This document shows positions 32,623-39,641 of a DNA stretch of 47,179 nucleotides, in pieces. Both the position numbers and the translations under genes were made by a program. Each line of letters opens with the position of its first letter. Within the stretch, counting starts at the first letter, position 1. This stretch comes from a virus, in the IMG/VR virus record IMGVR_UViG_3300020215_000066, positions 1 to 47,179 of that record. The stretch is one strand, 5' to 3'. The notes under the pieces were generated by a model. It was not told the origin of the DNA and searched no databases. It was given only the letters and a program-made list of their open reading frames with translations.

Positions 32623-32973
32623 TCACCTCTCGACTTCGCGCTTTTCCAACCGGATCTGGTCCGGGTGACGGATCTCGTCCGGTCCCCACCAGTGGCCTTC
32701 GAGCCGGCGCGGTCCGGCCCAGCGGTAGATGCCGACGTAGCGGAATGCCCCGCCATCGGCGGCACGCCAGTACAGGTGCAGCTCGCCGTCGTGCCAGGCC
32801 CCGGAGGCGTGCCAGCCCCAGTCCCCGCCCAGTTCCACTTGCCCGGCGACCTCGTTGAAGAGGCCGTACTGACACAGCTCCTTGTGCAGACTGCGGTGGG
32901 GGGCGGGAGGCGGCTCGACGTTGTTCTGCGGGATGAAGCACAGAAGCAGTTTGAGCATGAGCAGGCTACGCAT
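32623..32973 (-). CDS. Small secreted or membrane-anchored Trp-rich protein
   Basis: 116 aa. The start (MRSLLMLKLLLCFI) looks like a signal peptide or anchor. The rest is a Trp/Gly-rich beta domain (GGDWGWHASGAWHDGELHLY ... AADGGAFRYVGIYRWAGP ... EGHWWGPD). Start 32973 has GGAG 8 nt upstream. It lies among tiny membrane genes and next to a metalloprotease, so a lysis or envelope role is possible but unproven. Confidence 0.6.
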   Translation of the reverse strand: MRSLLMLKLLLCFIPQNNVEPPPAPHRSLHKELCQYGLFNEVAGQVELGGDWGWHASGAWHDGELHLYWRAADGGAFRYVGIYRWAGPRRLEGHWWGPDEIRHPDQIRLEKREVER

Positions 32974-33073
32974 AGACCACGCTCCGTGGCTGCCAGGAGC
33001 CGATGTACGCGCACCAGTAGGGGCGGGCGCTGAAGTGGAAGCTGAACGCCGGGCCATTCCAGGTCACGATCAT
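32966..33073 (-). CDS. Tiny aromatic-rich peptide
   Basis: 35 aa, aromatic (VTWNGPAFSFHFSARPYWCA). AAGGAAAG precedes the ATG, and both ends overlap neighbours (ATGA at the start, 8 nt at the end). Similar short 'WNGPAFSFHF'-like peptides occur in phage late regions, but I cannot name a family. Confidence 0.55.
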   Translation of the reverse strand: MIVTWNGPAFSFHFSARPYWCAYIGSWQPRSVVYA

Positions 33074-33168
33074 GTCTTTCCTTTCCAGTCCCAGAACAAG
33101 TCCCAGATCACCAGGGGAACCCAGATCGGGGACAGCAGCAGCAAAAGGAGCAGCTTCAGGTACATCAT
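33070..33168 (-). CDS. Tiny single-pass membrane peptide
   Basis: 32 aa. One Leu-rich transmembrane segment (LKLLLLLLLSPIWVPLVIW) is followed by a charged end (DWKGKT). It is coupled by short overlaps on both sides. The composition fits a small holin or antiholin, but a leader or toxin-like peptide is possible. Confidence 0.55.
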   Translation of the reverse strand: MMYLKLLLLLLLSPIWVPLVIWDLFWDWKGKT

Positions 33169-33293
33169 GTGTTCTTCCACCAGTCCGCAGGATCGGGCTC
33201 CTCGACCGGAGGTTGTCTGCACAGATCGCACAAGGCCCATGTCACCAGCATGGCCGCAGCGCCGAACACGAAGCCGCCGATGAACTCGATCAC
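33165..33293 (-). CDS. Small membrane protein
   Basis: 42 aa from GTG, overlapping the previous stop (GTGA). One transmembrane segment (FIGGFVFGAAAMLVTWAL) is followed by CDLC and an acidic tail (VEEPDPADW). A CxxC beside the membrane could bind metal or form a disulphide. Possible lysis-cassette member. Confidence 0.55.
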   Translation of the reverse strand: MIEFIGGFVFGAAAMLVTWALCDLCRQPPVEEPDPADWWKNT

Positions 33294-33499
33294 GCGATGC
33301 CCAGCCTGTCCGCCAGCCGGTCCACGATGGCGTTGATGTTGTCCTCGGTCAGCACGAACCGCGATGCCGCCGCCCAGATCAGATCGTCGAACCGCGTCGG
33401 CGTGGCTGCCACGATGCCGTCGATCACCGGCTTGGAACTCGTGATGAACTCGTTGACCAGGTATTTCAGTTGCTCGCGCGTCAGAAGAGACAGTTCCAT
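33290..33499 (-). CDS. Small helical protein
   Basis: 69 aa. Start 33499 has GAGG 6 nt upstream. Helical (LLTREQLKYLVNEFITSSK ... DNINAIVDRLADRLGIA) with no membrane segment. It directly follows the metalloprotease gene. Function unknown. Confidence 0.6.
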   Translation of the reverse strand: MELSLLTREQLKYLVNEFITSSKPVIDGIVAATPTRFDDLIWAAASRFVLTEDNINAIVDRLADRLGIA

Positions 33500-33506
33500 G
33501 TGAACC

Positions 33507-34388
33507 TCACTTGGGAATGCAGTTGAAGCCATCGGCCATGATCTTCGTGATCTTGCCGTCAATCTCGAACATGATCACCTTGCGCCCCGATGGAGGGGGT
33601 GGGGCCGTCGGCGGAACCGGAGGCGGTTGTGCTCCGGCTGCGCCATAGAGCGATTGAATCCTTGGGATGTCGTCGGCTTGCTGGGGGGCCGAAACCATCT
33701 CGTTGTAGAAGGGGGCCATGAGCGCCGAGTTGACCCTGGAGTGGTCAAGACCCAAGAGATGACCAAACTCGTGCGTGGCCACGTTCAGAAGGCGGATGCC
33801 GCTGCCGGTCTTCACCCACGTCTCATCCAGGTCGAACCGCATGAGGAGTTGCGAATCGCTCCCGGTCGGCAGGTAGGCCCACGCCAGGGTGCCGGAGGGT
33901 CCGTCGAATCCCTGAGCGCGTCCGCGACCCACGGAGATGATGATGTCGGGCGTCCCTGCGGCGATGCGTTCGATCGTGAAGTTGGCGACGTTCTCCCACT
34001 GCTGCCAGGCGAACTCGATGATGTCGTCCTGCTCCGATTGCGGCAGGCCCGACACATACCCCTGGACAGCGTAGGTCAGCTTGTTCTTGCGCCACTTGGC
34101 TTCCAGGACGTTCAAGGGTGCGCAGTGAACCACGTCCAGGCAGCCGCAGCGCTTGCGTGCGATCAGTTCGCGAGTCGGCTCATCCAGAAACCCGGTCGGA
34201 GGCAATCCACCAGCGGATTGCAACTCCGACAGGGCCTGGGCAAACAGGGCCACGGTCTGACTCTCCGAGAGAGAGCCAGCCAGGATATTTCCCGCCAGGT
34301 AGCCGTAGTGCTCCAGGTAGGCTTTCACCTCCTGGGTCGTGGACTCACCTGCGCCCGTGGACTCGATGACTGCGTGCCAGTTGGACAT
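33507..34388 (-). CDS. Matrixin-type zinc metalloprotease
   Basis: 293 aa. HEFGHLLGLDH (206-216) is the metzincin HExxHxxGxxH zinc site, and 'SALMAPFY' around Met224 is the Met-turn. The N-terminal ~75 residues (EVKAYLEHYGYLAG ... TGFLDEPTRELI) resemble a peptidoglycan-binding-like domain. 'RKRCGCLDV' (79-86) sits where matrixins have the PRCGxPD cysteine switch, so the enzyme may be made as an inactive zymogen. No signal peptide is obvious. A Pro-rich linker (PPPVPPTAPPPPSG) leads to a short C-terminal domain. It may act on host envelope protein during lysis or entry. Confidence 0.85.
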   Translation of the reverse strand: MSNWHAVIESTGAGESTTQEVKAYLEHYGYLAGNILAGSLSESQTVALFAQALSELQSAGGLPPTGFLDEPTRELIARKRCGCLDVVHCAPLNVLEAKWRKNKLTYAVQGYVSGLPQSEQDDIIEFAWQQWENVANFTIERIAAGTPDIIISVGRGRAQGFDGPSGTLAWAYLPTGSDSQLLMRFDLDETWVKTGSGIRLLNVATHEFGHLLGLDHSRVNSALMAPFYNEMVSAPQQADDIPRIQSLYGAAGAQPPPVPPTAPPPPSGRKVIMFEIDGKITKIMADGFNCIPK

Positions 34389-34390
34389 CG

Positions 34391-34699
34391 TTACCTCGCG
34401 CGGACACGGACCTTCACGTTCGCACGCACAGCGCGCTGCACCTTCACGCGCTGCTGCTTGACCACCACCCGCTGACGCACAGCCTTCACACGCTGCACGC
34501 GAACGGCAGCGACATGCTGCACGGCGATCTGCTGCACGGCGCACGAGTGGCAATCCACCACAGGAGCCACGACAACCGGGACGGCTGTCACGGGCACGAA
34601 CGGGGTCACGATGCGAGCACGCACCGAGACGATGTGAGTGGCATGGCTGACGCCGGTGAGCGTCAGTGCCGCCAGAGCTGCGAGAATGAACCTCTTCAT
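34391..34699 (-). CDS. Secreted V/R/Q-rich cationic protein
   Basis: 102 aa. Signal peptide (MKRFILAALAALTLTGVSHA) followed by a Val/Arg/Gln-rich basic chain (VQRVKAVRQRVVVKQQRVKV) with one CxxC (DCHSC). It has AAGGAGG before the ATG and resembles low-complexity secreted proteins I associate with Gemmata-like planctomycetes. It could be a periplasmic cationic protein or a host-derived accessory gene. Confidence 0.7.
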   Translation of the reverse strand: MKRFILAALAALTLTGVSHATHIVSVRARIVTPFVPVTAVPVVVAPVVDCHSCAVQQIAVQHVAAVRVQRVKAVRQRVVVKQQRVKVQRAVRANVKVRVRAR

Positions 34700-34721
34700 G
34701 TATCCTCCTTCGGGTTAAACA

Positions 34722-35216
34722 TCACTTGAGCGAATCGAGCCAGGACTGTATCGCTCCCACTTCCTCATCCGTCAGCGGACCACCCTTGGGCATCGAGCCC
34801 AGGAATGTCTTGGTCCCGACGTACAGCGCCTGCTTGTAGTTGAGCGGGGCGATCTTACCCCCATCCAGGAGGACAAAGCCTCCACCCTTCGCCGCCACCG
34901 CCTTCTCATGGCACAACGCGCACTTGGCCTGGAACAGCTTGAGCACGTCGATACCATTGGCCTTTGCTTTTGGCTCCGGCGCTTCCGACTTCTGAGTCAG
35001 CGCCTCGATCAGCATGTCCACCTTCTTTTCCAGCTTCTCCAGCCGGTCATCACCGTGCGCCAGCGTCACCGAATAAGTCGGGATTTGCACAGGCACGGCG
35101 ACCAGGGCGGCAACATGGTGGTTGACCACGGCAACACGCTGCCGACGCACAACGCGGCAATCCGCGCTGGCGAGTCCGGTGGCCAGGAGCAGCACGCTAA
35201 TTCCGATGATCTTCAT
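34722..35216 (-). CDS. Secreted c-type cytochrome-like protein
   Basis: 164 aa. Signal peptide (ISVLLLATGLASADC), then a V/R-rich linker with the feel of the neighbouring 102-aa protein, a short coiled segment (DRLEKLEKKVDMLIEALTQK) and a cytochrome c domain. CALCH (99-103) binds haem covalently and Met142 in 'GSMPKGG' is the expected distal ligand. The end 'PLTDEEVGAIQSWLDSL' is typical of class I cytochromes c. It would be exported and matured by the host Ccm/Ccs system and act as an electron carrier. This is very unusual in a phage. Confidence 0.85.
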   Translation of the reverse strand: MKIIGISVLLLATGLASADCRVVRRQRVAVVNHHVAALVAVPVQIPTYSVTLAHGDDRLEKLEKKVDMLIEALTQKSEAPEPKAKANGIDVLKLFQAKCALCHEKAVAAKGGGFVLLDGGKIAPLNYKQALYVGTKTFLGSMPKGGPLTDEEVGAIQSWLDSLK

Positions 35217-35310
35217 GGCACTCTCCCATGTACTTCAGCAGTTCGGCGATCGAGAAGATGAGGACCACGGCAAACCCACCCCACAGCACATGCGTCAGGA
35301 TGCCGCTCAC
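35197..35310 (-). CDS. Tiny membrane peptide between the two cytochromes
   Basis: 37 aa from GTG overlapping the stop of the 454-aa gene (GTGA), and running 20 nt into the cytochrome gene. One transmembrane segment (VLWGGFAVVLIFSIAELL). It could anchor or insert near the secreted haem proteins, or be a holin-like peptide. Confidence 0.5.
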   Translation of the reverse strand: MSGILTHVLWGGFAVVLIFSIAELLKYMGECHEDHRN

Positions 35311-36671
35311 TTCACGATCTCTCGCGCCAGAACATGCGCCTCTTCCCACTGACGAATCCCGATCGTTCGCGCCCTGCGTCCTTCCAGGAGGAACGCGGAC
35401 AGCACCGAGTCCAGCTGGTTCGTCGCCTGGAGGTAGGTGCCCAGCTTTCGCTGGAACACCTTCACGTCGATCCCCAGATCCAGGGCGGCGTACTCCGCGT
35501 CCACTCGTGCGTCCTCGTAGCGCTCCCAATACTCCGCGTACTTGGTCGCGTAGACCTCCGCCTTCCATCCCGTCGCTTCCAGGACCGCCACGGCATGACC
35601 CAGCTTGTCCTTCTCGATGAACGGCTCCAGTTTGCGCAGGTACTGCTGTCTCAGTTCGCGCAAGACCTTGTAGTCGGGGGACTGTAGCGCCAAGGGGGGT
35701 GAGATGAGGTTCCTGATCCAGCCGTCGATCGGCTGAATCCCTGCATCGGCATGGCACCGTATACAGGACACGTTGATGTGGACCCGGTGATCGTTGGACT
35801 TCGACCTGTTATCCGAGGCCGCGAAGTCGGGGGCCGTGACCTGCCTTTCCCCCTTGTTGTTGCCCAGATACCACGCCCACATACCGTTGGGCAGATGGCC
35901 GAACTGCTCCGTCGCCACGTCGTTCACGTCGGCCTTGCGAAACTCCCGGTCCAGATCCCTCCCCAGGACGCGAAGAGGGTTCAGCTTGTCCACCGCCTTG
36001 CGGAAGTCGTAGGTGAGCCACAGCGCCCCATCCTCCGCCGTCTCACGCACGATGCCCCTCGCCCTCCCAGGAGAGACGCCGGATTCCGCCACGGCTTCCC
36101 GCAGTTCCACCTTGCGGCGTTTGCGCTTGGAGTCGTAACCCACCAGGGCATGGAAGGTCTTCTCGTCCTTGATCCCCAGGAAGTCGTAGTAGTTGGGGTC
36201 GCGGCCCTCGCCGGCTGTCGTCTGGTTGAAGAACCAGTCCATCCGCAAGATCGGGGCCTGGCTCTGGGTCAGGTACACCAGTTCGTAGATGCCCTTGCCC
36301 ATCCATGGGGCCTGAGCGGTGCGCTTGAACTTCTTGCCCCGCAGTTGCAGTTCGACCCGGACGTGATACCAGGGGTCCGCATTCGCCAGCCGCTCGTAAA
36401 CCTCCCTGTCCCAGCCGTAGTCGTCCAGGTTCACCCGGAACAGCCCCGGCGCAACCCGCGCCGGCAGGGTGATGTCGGTTTCCTTCGAGAGTCCCGTCAC
36501 ATGCCCGGAGAGAACCTTGGGGTCGTCCTCCTTCGCGTGGGGGCCGGCGACTAAGTAGCGCACGAGCACCTGCTGCTCGGGGGCCAGCTTGCGCACGTCC
36601 ACGAGCGCGGCGTCCACGAGGTCGGACTGGCCGAGCAAGAGGAAACAAAGAGCCGACACGCGCTCGATCAT
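35307..36671 (-). CDS. Planctomycete-like c-type cytochrome domain protein
   Basis: 454 aa. The N-terminus (MIERVSALCFLLLGQSDLVDA) looks like a signal peptide. The long middle has charged and aromatic strands. 'LPNGMWAWYLGNNKGER' (260-276) followed by 'HINVSCIRCHADAGIQPIDG', with haem motif CIRCH (303-307), reproduces a domain arrangement I know from planctomycete cytochromes (LPNGLxGYxLxxxxGxR ... SCxxCH). A helical C-terminal segment follows. Substrate and partner are unknown. GGAGG lies 9 nt upstream, with an ATGA overlap to the previous gene. Confidence 0.8.
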   Translation of the reverse strand: MIERVSALCFLLLGQSDLVDAALVDVRKLAPEQQVLVRYLVAGPHAKEDDPKVLSGHVTGLSKETDITLPARVAPGLFRVNLDDYGWDREVYERLANADPWYHVRVELQLRGKKFKRTAQAPWMGKGIYELVYLTQSQAPILRMDWFFNQTTAGEGRDPNYYDFLGIKDEKTFHALVGYDSKRKRRKVELREAVAESGVSPGRARGIVRETAEDGALWLTYDFRKAVDKLNPLRVLGRDLDREFRKADVNDVATEQFGHLPNGMWAWYLGNNKGERQVTAPDFAASDNRSKSNDHRVHINVSCIRCHADAGIQPIDGWIRNLISPPLALQSPDYKVLRELRQQYLRKLEPFIEKDKLGHAVAVLEATGWKAEVYATKYAEYWERYEDARVDAEYAALDLGIDVKVFQRKLGTYLQATNQLDSVLSAFLLEGRRARTIGIRQWEEAHVLAREIVK

Positions 36672-37066
36672 TCCGTGTCCACCTCCGGCCTCTTGTTCTT
36701 GGCGATCATGTCGATCTCGCGAAACGTCAGCAGCTTTTCGATCTTGAGGTTCATCGTCTGCATCGAGTTCAAGGTCTGATGGTGCGACTGGTGGACGTAG
36801 TCATCGAGCTTGCCGACGCGGTTCACGATGTCGGTGCGCAGGTCGTGGATGTCGCGATCCATCTTGTTCTCCAGGGCGGTGATGTCGCTTTTGAGTTCGC
36901 CGACCGACCTCTCCAGTTCCTCGCGCGTGACAAACTCCTTGTTGGGGTCCGTCTGTTTGAAGAACAGCTTCTGGATCGCCACAGCGATGCCGCAGATGCT
37001 ACCGACCATGGAGATGAAAAACGCCATGCCGATCGCGAACATGCCGACAACGCCGATGTTTTCCAT
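36668..37066 (-). CDS. Membrane-anchored coiled-coil protein
   Basis: 132 aa. A transmembrane segment (GMFAIGMAFFISMVGSICGI) near the N-terminus is followed by a long heptad region (ELERSVGELKSDITALENKM ... LRTDIVNRVGKLDDYV). This is the layout of i-spanins and of several other phage membrane proteins, so it could span the envelope. The start lies in the TGATG overlap; a GTG at 37069 is possible. Confidence 0.65.
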   Translation of the reverse strand: MENIGVVGMFAIGMAFFISMVGSICGIAVAIQKLFFKQTDPNKEFVTREELERSVGELKSDITALENKMDRDIHDLRTDIVNRVGKLDDYVHQSHHQTLNSMQTMNLKIEKLLTFREIDMIAKNKRPEVDTE

Positions 37067-37263
37067 CACCTTCCCCTCAGCGGTAAACCGAGTTCATCAA
37101 GCCACGCGACCGGGGGTTGCAGGTTCGCCTTTCTGTATCGAGCAACCGCATCCATCAGGTCTTGGTGCCTCTGGAGCAACATCCACAAGGGGAACTCCGC
37201 TTCCTTCCAATCGCGGAGCCACCAGCGGTAACGGATCACACCTTTGGGCATTTGCCATCTCAT
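37066..37263 (-). CDS. Small hypothetical protein
   Basis: 65 aa, basic and Trp-rich at the start (GVIRYRWWLRDWKEAEFPLW), helical at the end. Coupled by ATGA/TGATG overlaps to the glycosyltransferase and the membrane coiled-coil gene. Not recognised. Confidence 0.6.
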   Translation of the reverse strand: MRWQMPKGVIRYRWWLRDWKEAEFPLWMLLQRHQDLMDAVARYRKANLQPPVAWLDELGLPLRGR

Positions 37264-38192
37264 GCCACGAGGTTGTTGCCGTCCGGGTTCACGAACAGGA
37301 TGCGCGACTGCGACTCGATGCCTCGATCCTCCGCAGCCTTGTACCGTTCGTTGATCGCGTCGGTGTAGATCGGGCGCGGGCGTCCCACGAGCTTCGGCTT
37401 GTAGTGCCCGGCCCAGCAGTTCCAGGCGCAGTGCAACGGGTTGTAGCCGCGCAGTTTCTGCACCACCATGCCCATGTCGCGCGTGGCCACCACGTCTTCG
37501 GTCGAATGCTTCTCCGCCTCGTAGATGTTGCCGTACTCGTAGGAGAACCACGAACTCGTCAGCGCCTTGGCTTCCCGATCGCTCTTGCCCTGGTCCTTGA
37601 GCCGCTTGAACGTGTGGACCGGATCGGTGATGTCGAAGACTTCCATGTCGAACATGATGAGGCCGGTGGGCAGGGCGGCGCACTCCCCGATCCCGGCCAT
37701 GCGCGATGCCTCCTCGCGCTCGTACATCTTCAGTTCCATGTCCTGATCGCCCGGATGGTCGGACTCCTTGTTGCACCACTGGAAGACGTAGCAGCACTCG
37801 ATCGGCGGCGGGCCACAGTAGGGCGCGCCGATCACCGAAGGCCGGCCTGCCATCCGGCGCTTGTAGATGAAGTCGAAGGCCGTCTCGAAGAAGGGGGTCG
37901 CGTCCTTGTCCACCCCGAGATACAGGTCCGGGTGCATGTCCGAATCGACCATCACCAGAACGTCCGCCCCATGCTTGCGGGCGTCCAGGACCGCCTTGTT
38001 GCGCGTCATGGTGATAGGGGTATCTACGTAGTCTTGTGACAGGACGCCGCTGATCCGCTCGTCGCTCACCGCCGCCTGGATCGCCTTGGCGTACCAGTGG
38101 CGGATGGCAGGGACTTCGGACGAAGTGCCTCCGTTGCCACCATAGGGGAACGAAGTGAACATCACCTTGAGTTTTGCTGGGATCATCGACAC
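37260..38192 (-). CDS. GT-A glycosyltransferase
   Basis: 310 aa. The N-terminus 'LKVMFTSFPYGG' and 'VLSQDYVDTPITMTRNKAV' lead to 'ADVLVMVDSDMHPDLYLG', whose DSD motif is the metal/nucleotide-sugar site of GT-A enzymes. 'GRPSVIGAPY' and 'ALPTGLIMFDMEVF' follow as usual in this type. The acceptor is unknown: it could be a capsid or tail protein, DNA, or a host glycan. Paired with the FkbM-type methyltransferase upstream, which suggests sugar methylation. Confidence 0.8.
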   Translation of the reverse strand: MSMIPAKLKVMFTSFPYGGNGGTSSEVPAIRHWYAKAIQAAVSDERISGVLSQDYVDTPITMTRNKAVLDARKHGADVLVMVDSDMHPDLYLGVDKDATPFFETAFDFIYKRRMAGRPSVIGAPYCGPPPIECCYVFQWCNKESDHPGDQDMELKMYEREEASRMAGIGECAALPTGLIMFDMEVFDITDPVHTFKRLKDQGKSDREAKALTSSWFSYEYGNIYEAEKHSTEDVVATRDMGMVVQKLRGYNPLHCAWNCWAGHYKPKLVGRPRPIYTDAINERYKAAEDRGIESQSRILFVNPDGNNLVA

Positions 38193-38201
38193 CTCGGGGG
38201 T

Positions 38202-38915
38202 TTAGCGTTTCGCCCAGAACAGGATGTTTCGGGCGTCACTCATGGGCAGACTGAACACGTCCTTGAAGCCCTCGTCGTACAGGAAGTCTCCAAGCTCCTG
38301 CATGTCGCAGCGTTGGAAGCGCGGCACGCGGACCAGATTCGCCATCTGTTCGATCGTGTGCATCTCGCCGCAGATTTCCTCGACCCGGTCGAGCATCGTG
38401 CAGGTTCCCAGGGCGGGGAACTCCGCGCCCTCCGCGTCGATCTTCAGCAGGCGGATTCTGCCGTTGGTCTGGCAGGCTTTCTCGATCACCTCGTCCAGAC
38501 CGATCGTGTCCACCGGAATCCGCTTGTTCATCCCTCCCACCACCACCCCAGGCACACACGACCCACACGCCGTCGCGTGGTCGGGATACCCCGTGAACGT
38601 GACGGGCTCCTTGCAGTCCGACCGCCACACCGCCTTGCGCGACAGGTGGACCCCAAGGGAGTAGGTGGACAGGTTCTTTTGCAGGTAAGAGAAGTTTTCC
38701 TCGTCCGGCTCGTAACACCAGACCTCCCCACAACCACGCGCCAGACACGCCAGGGCGAAAGAGCCGATGTGTGCCCCGACATCCACGATCACGTCGGACT
38801 TCGAGAAGCGCGGCGGCAGATCGTAGGCGTTCTGGGAGAGCGTTTCGCGCACCGCCACTTCATCGAGGGTGCCGAAGCGCATCAGAAAGGACAGAGTTGG
38901 TTTGGCCGCGATCAT
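38202..38915 (-). CDS. FkbM-family methyltransferase
   Basis: 237 aa from the ATG at 38915. 'VIVDVGAHIGSFALACLARG' is the SAM-binding motif I, 'CYEPDEENFSYLQKN' is the acidic-loop region and 'RIRLLKIDAEGAEFPAL' is the FkbM hallmark. These enzymes O-methylate sugars or other small substrates. Its neighbour is a GT-A glycosyltransferase, so a glycan-modification role is likely. Weak ribosome site after a terminator-like hairpin. Confidence 0.8.
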   Translation of the reverse strand: MIAAKPTLSFLMRFGTLDEVAVRETLSQNAYDLPPRFSKSDVIVDVGAHIGSFALACLARGCGEVWCYEPDEENFSYLQKNLSTYSLGVHLSRKAVWRSDCKEPVTFTGYPDHATACGSCVPGVVVGGMNKRIPVDTIGLDEVIEKACQTNGRIRLLKIDAEGAEFPALGTCTMLDRVEEICGEMHTIEQMANLVRVPRFQRCDMQELGDFLYDEGFKDVFSLPMSDARNILFWAKR

Positions 38916-38940
38916 GTAACACCAGGGGGTTAGAAATGCC

Positions 38941-38958
38941 CCCACCCCGAAGGGTGGG
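38941..38958 (-). terminator. UUCG-tetraloop hairpin after the capsid genes
   Basis: Read leftward, CCCACCC-TTCG-GGGTGGG is a perfect 7-bp stem with a UUCG tetraloop, followed by GGCATTTCT. It lies in the 64-base gap between the capsid accessory gene and the methyltransferase. It probably lowers expression downstream of the abundant capsid mRNA. Confidence 0.6.
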
Positions 38959-38979
38959 AGCTGGCGTAACGCTGTCGCG

Positions 38980-39606
38980 TCATTCCTTGCAAATGTTGAC
39001 CAGGACCGCTACGCCGGTGTTGGCCGTCGTCTTGGCCGACAGAGCCCGGGCCAGACGGCCCTGGACCTGGTTGGCCAGAACGGCGGTCGCGCCGGTGAGG
39101 TCCTGTGCGCCCAAGCGGCCTGCGGTGGTCGCGCCCGTGGTCGCTGCGGTCAGCGCCACGAGGATGTCGCCCACGTTGATGACGTTGGTGGCGTCCGCCG
39201 CCAGGCCCGTGTAGCACTCCGAGGGACCGGAGACGACGACGTAGCACAGGTCGTTGTTGGGGACGCCGGACGAGGGAAGGAACTCGTCGATGGGGTAGCA
39301 GGGCGTGTCCGTCACCAGACGGGCGTAGCCGTCCGTCCGGTTGAACATGTTGACCGTGTCGGTCTTGATCAGGCGAGCGAGGTACTTCGCCGCCAGGGTC
39401 GCGCCCGACACGTTTCTGACGATGCGGACCTTGACCTTGTGCCGCGTGCGCAGAGGCTTGGTCAGCGCCGTGGACGACCAGTTGAAGTCGTCGAACTCGT
39501 ATTCCTGACCCTCCAGGGACGTGCCCTGAAGGTTGTTGCTGTCGATGGTCCGACCATCGTAGAACGTCTTTCCACGAGGCCAGAACCCAGGAGGAAGATA
39601 TGCCAT
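38980..39606 (-). CDS. Capsid accessory (decoration-like) protein
   Basis: 208 aa, next to the major capsid gene. 'VKVRIVRNVSGATLAAKYLA', 'LVTDTPCYPIDEFLPSSGVP' and a C-terminal Ala/Thr-rich helix-strand region match a phage family found beside the capsid gene. Likely stabilises or decorates the shell; no enzyme motif. Confidence 0.7.
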   Translation of the reverse strand: MAYLPPGFWPRGKTFYDGRTIDSNNLQGTSLEGQEYEFDDFNWSSTALTKPLRTRHKVKVRIVRNVSGATLAAKYLARLIKTDTVNMFNRTDGYARLVTDTPCYPIDEFLPSSGVPNNDLCYVVVSGPSECYTGLAADATNVINVGDILVALTAATTGATTAGRLGAQDLTGATAVLANQVQGRLARALSAKTTANTGVAVLVNICKE

Positions 39607-39641
39607 GGAAGAAACCCTTTCTTGGAAGTCCTCGTGGAAAA

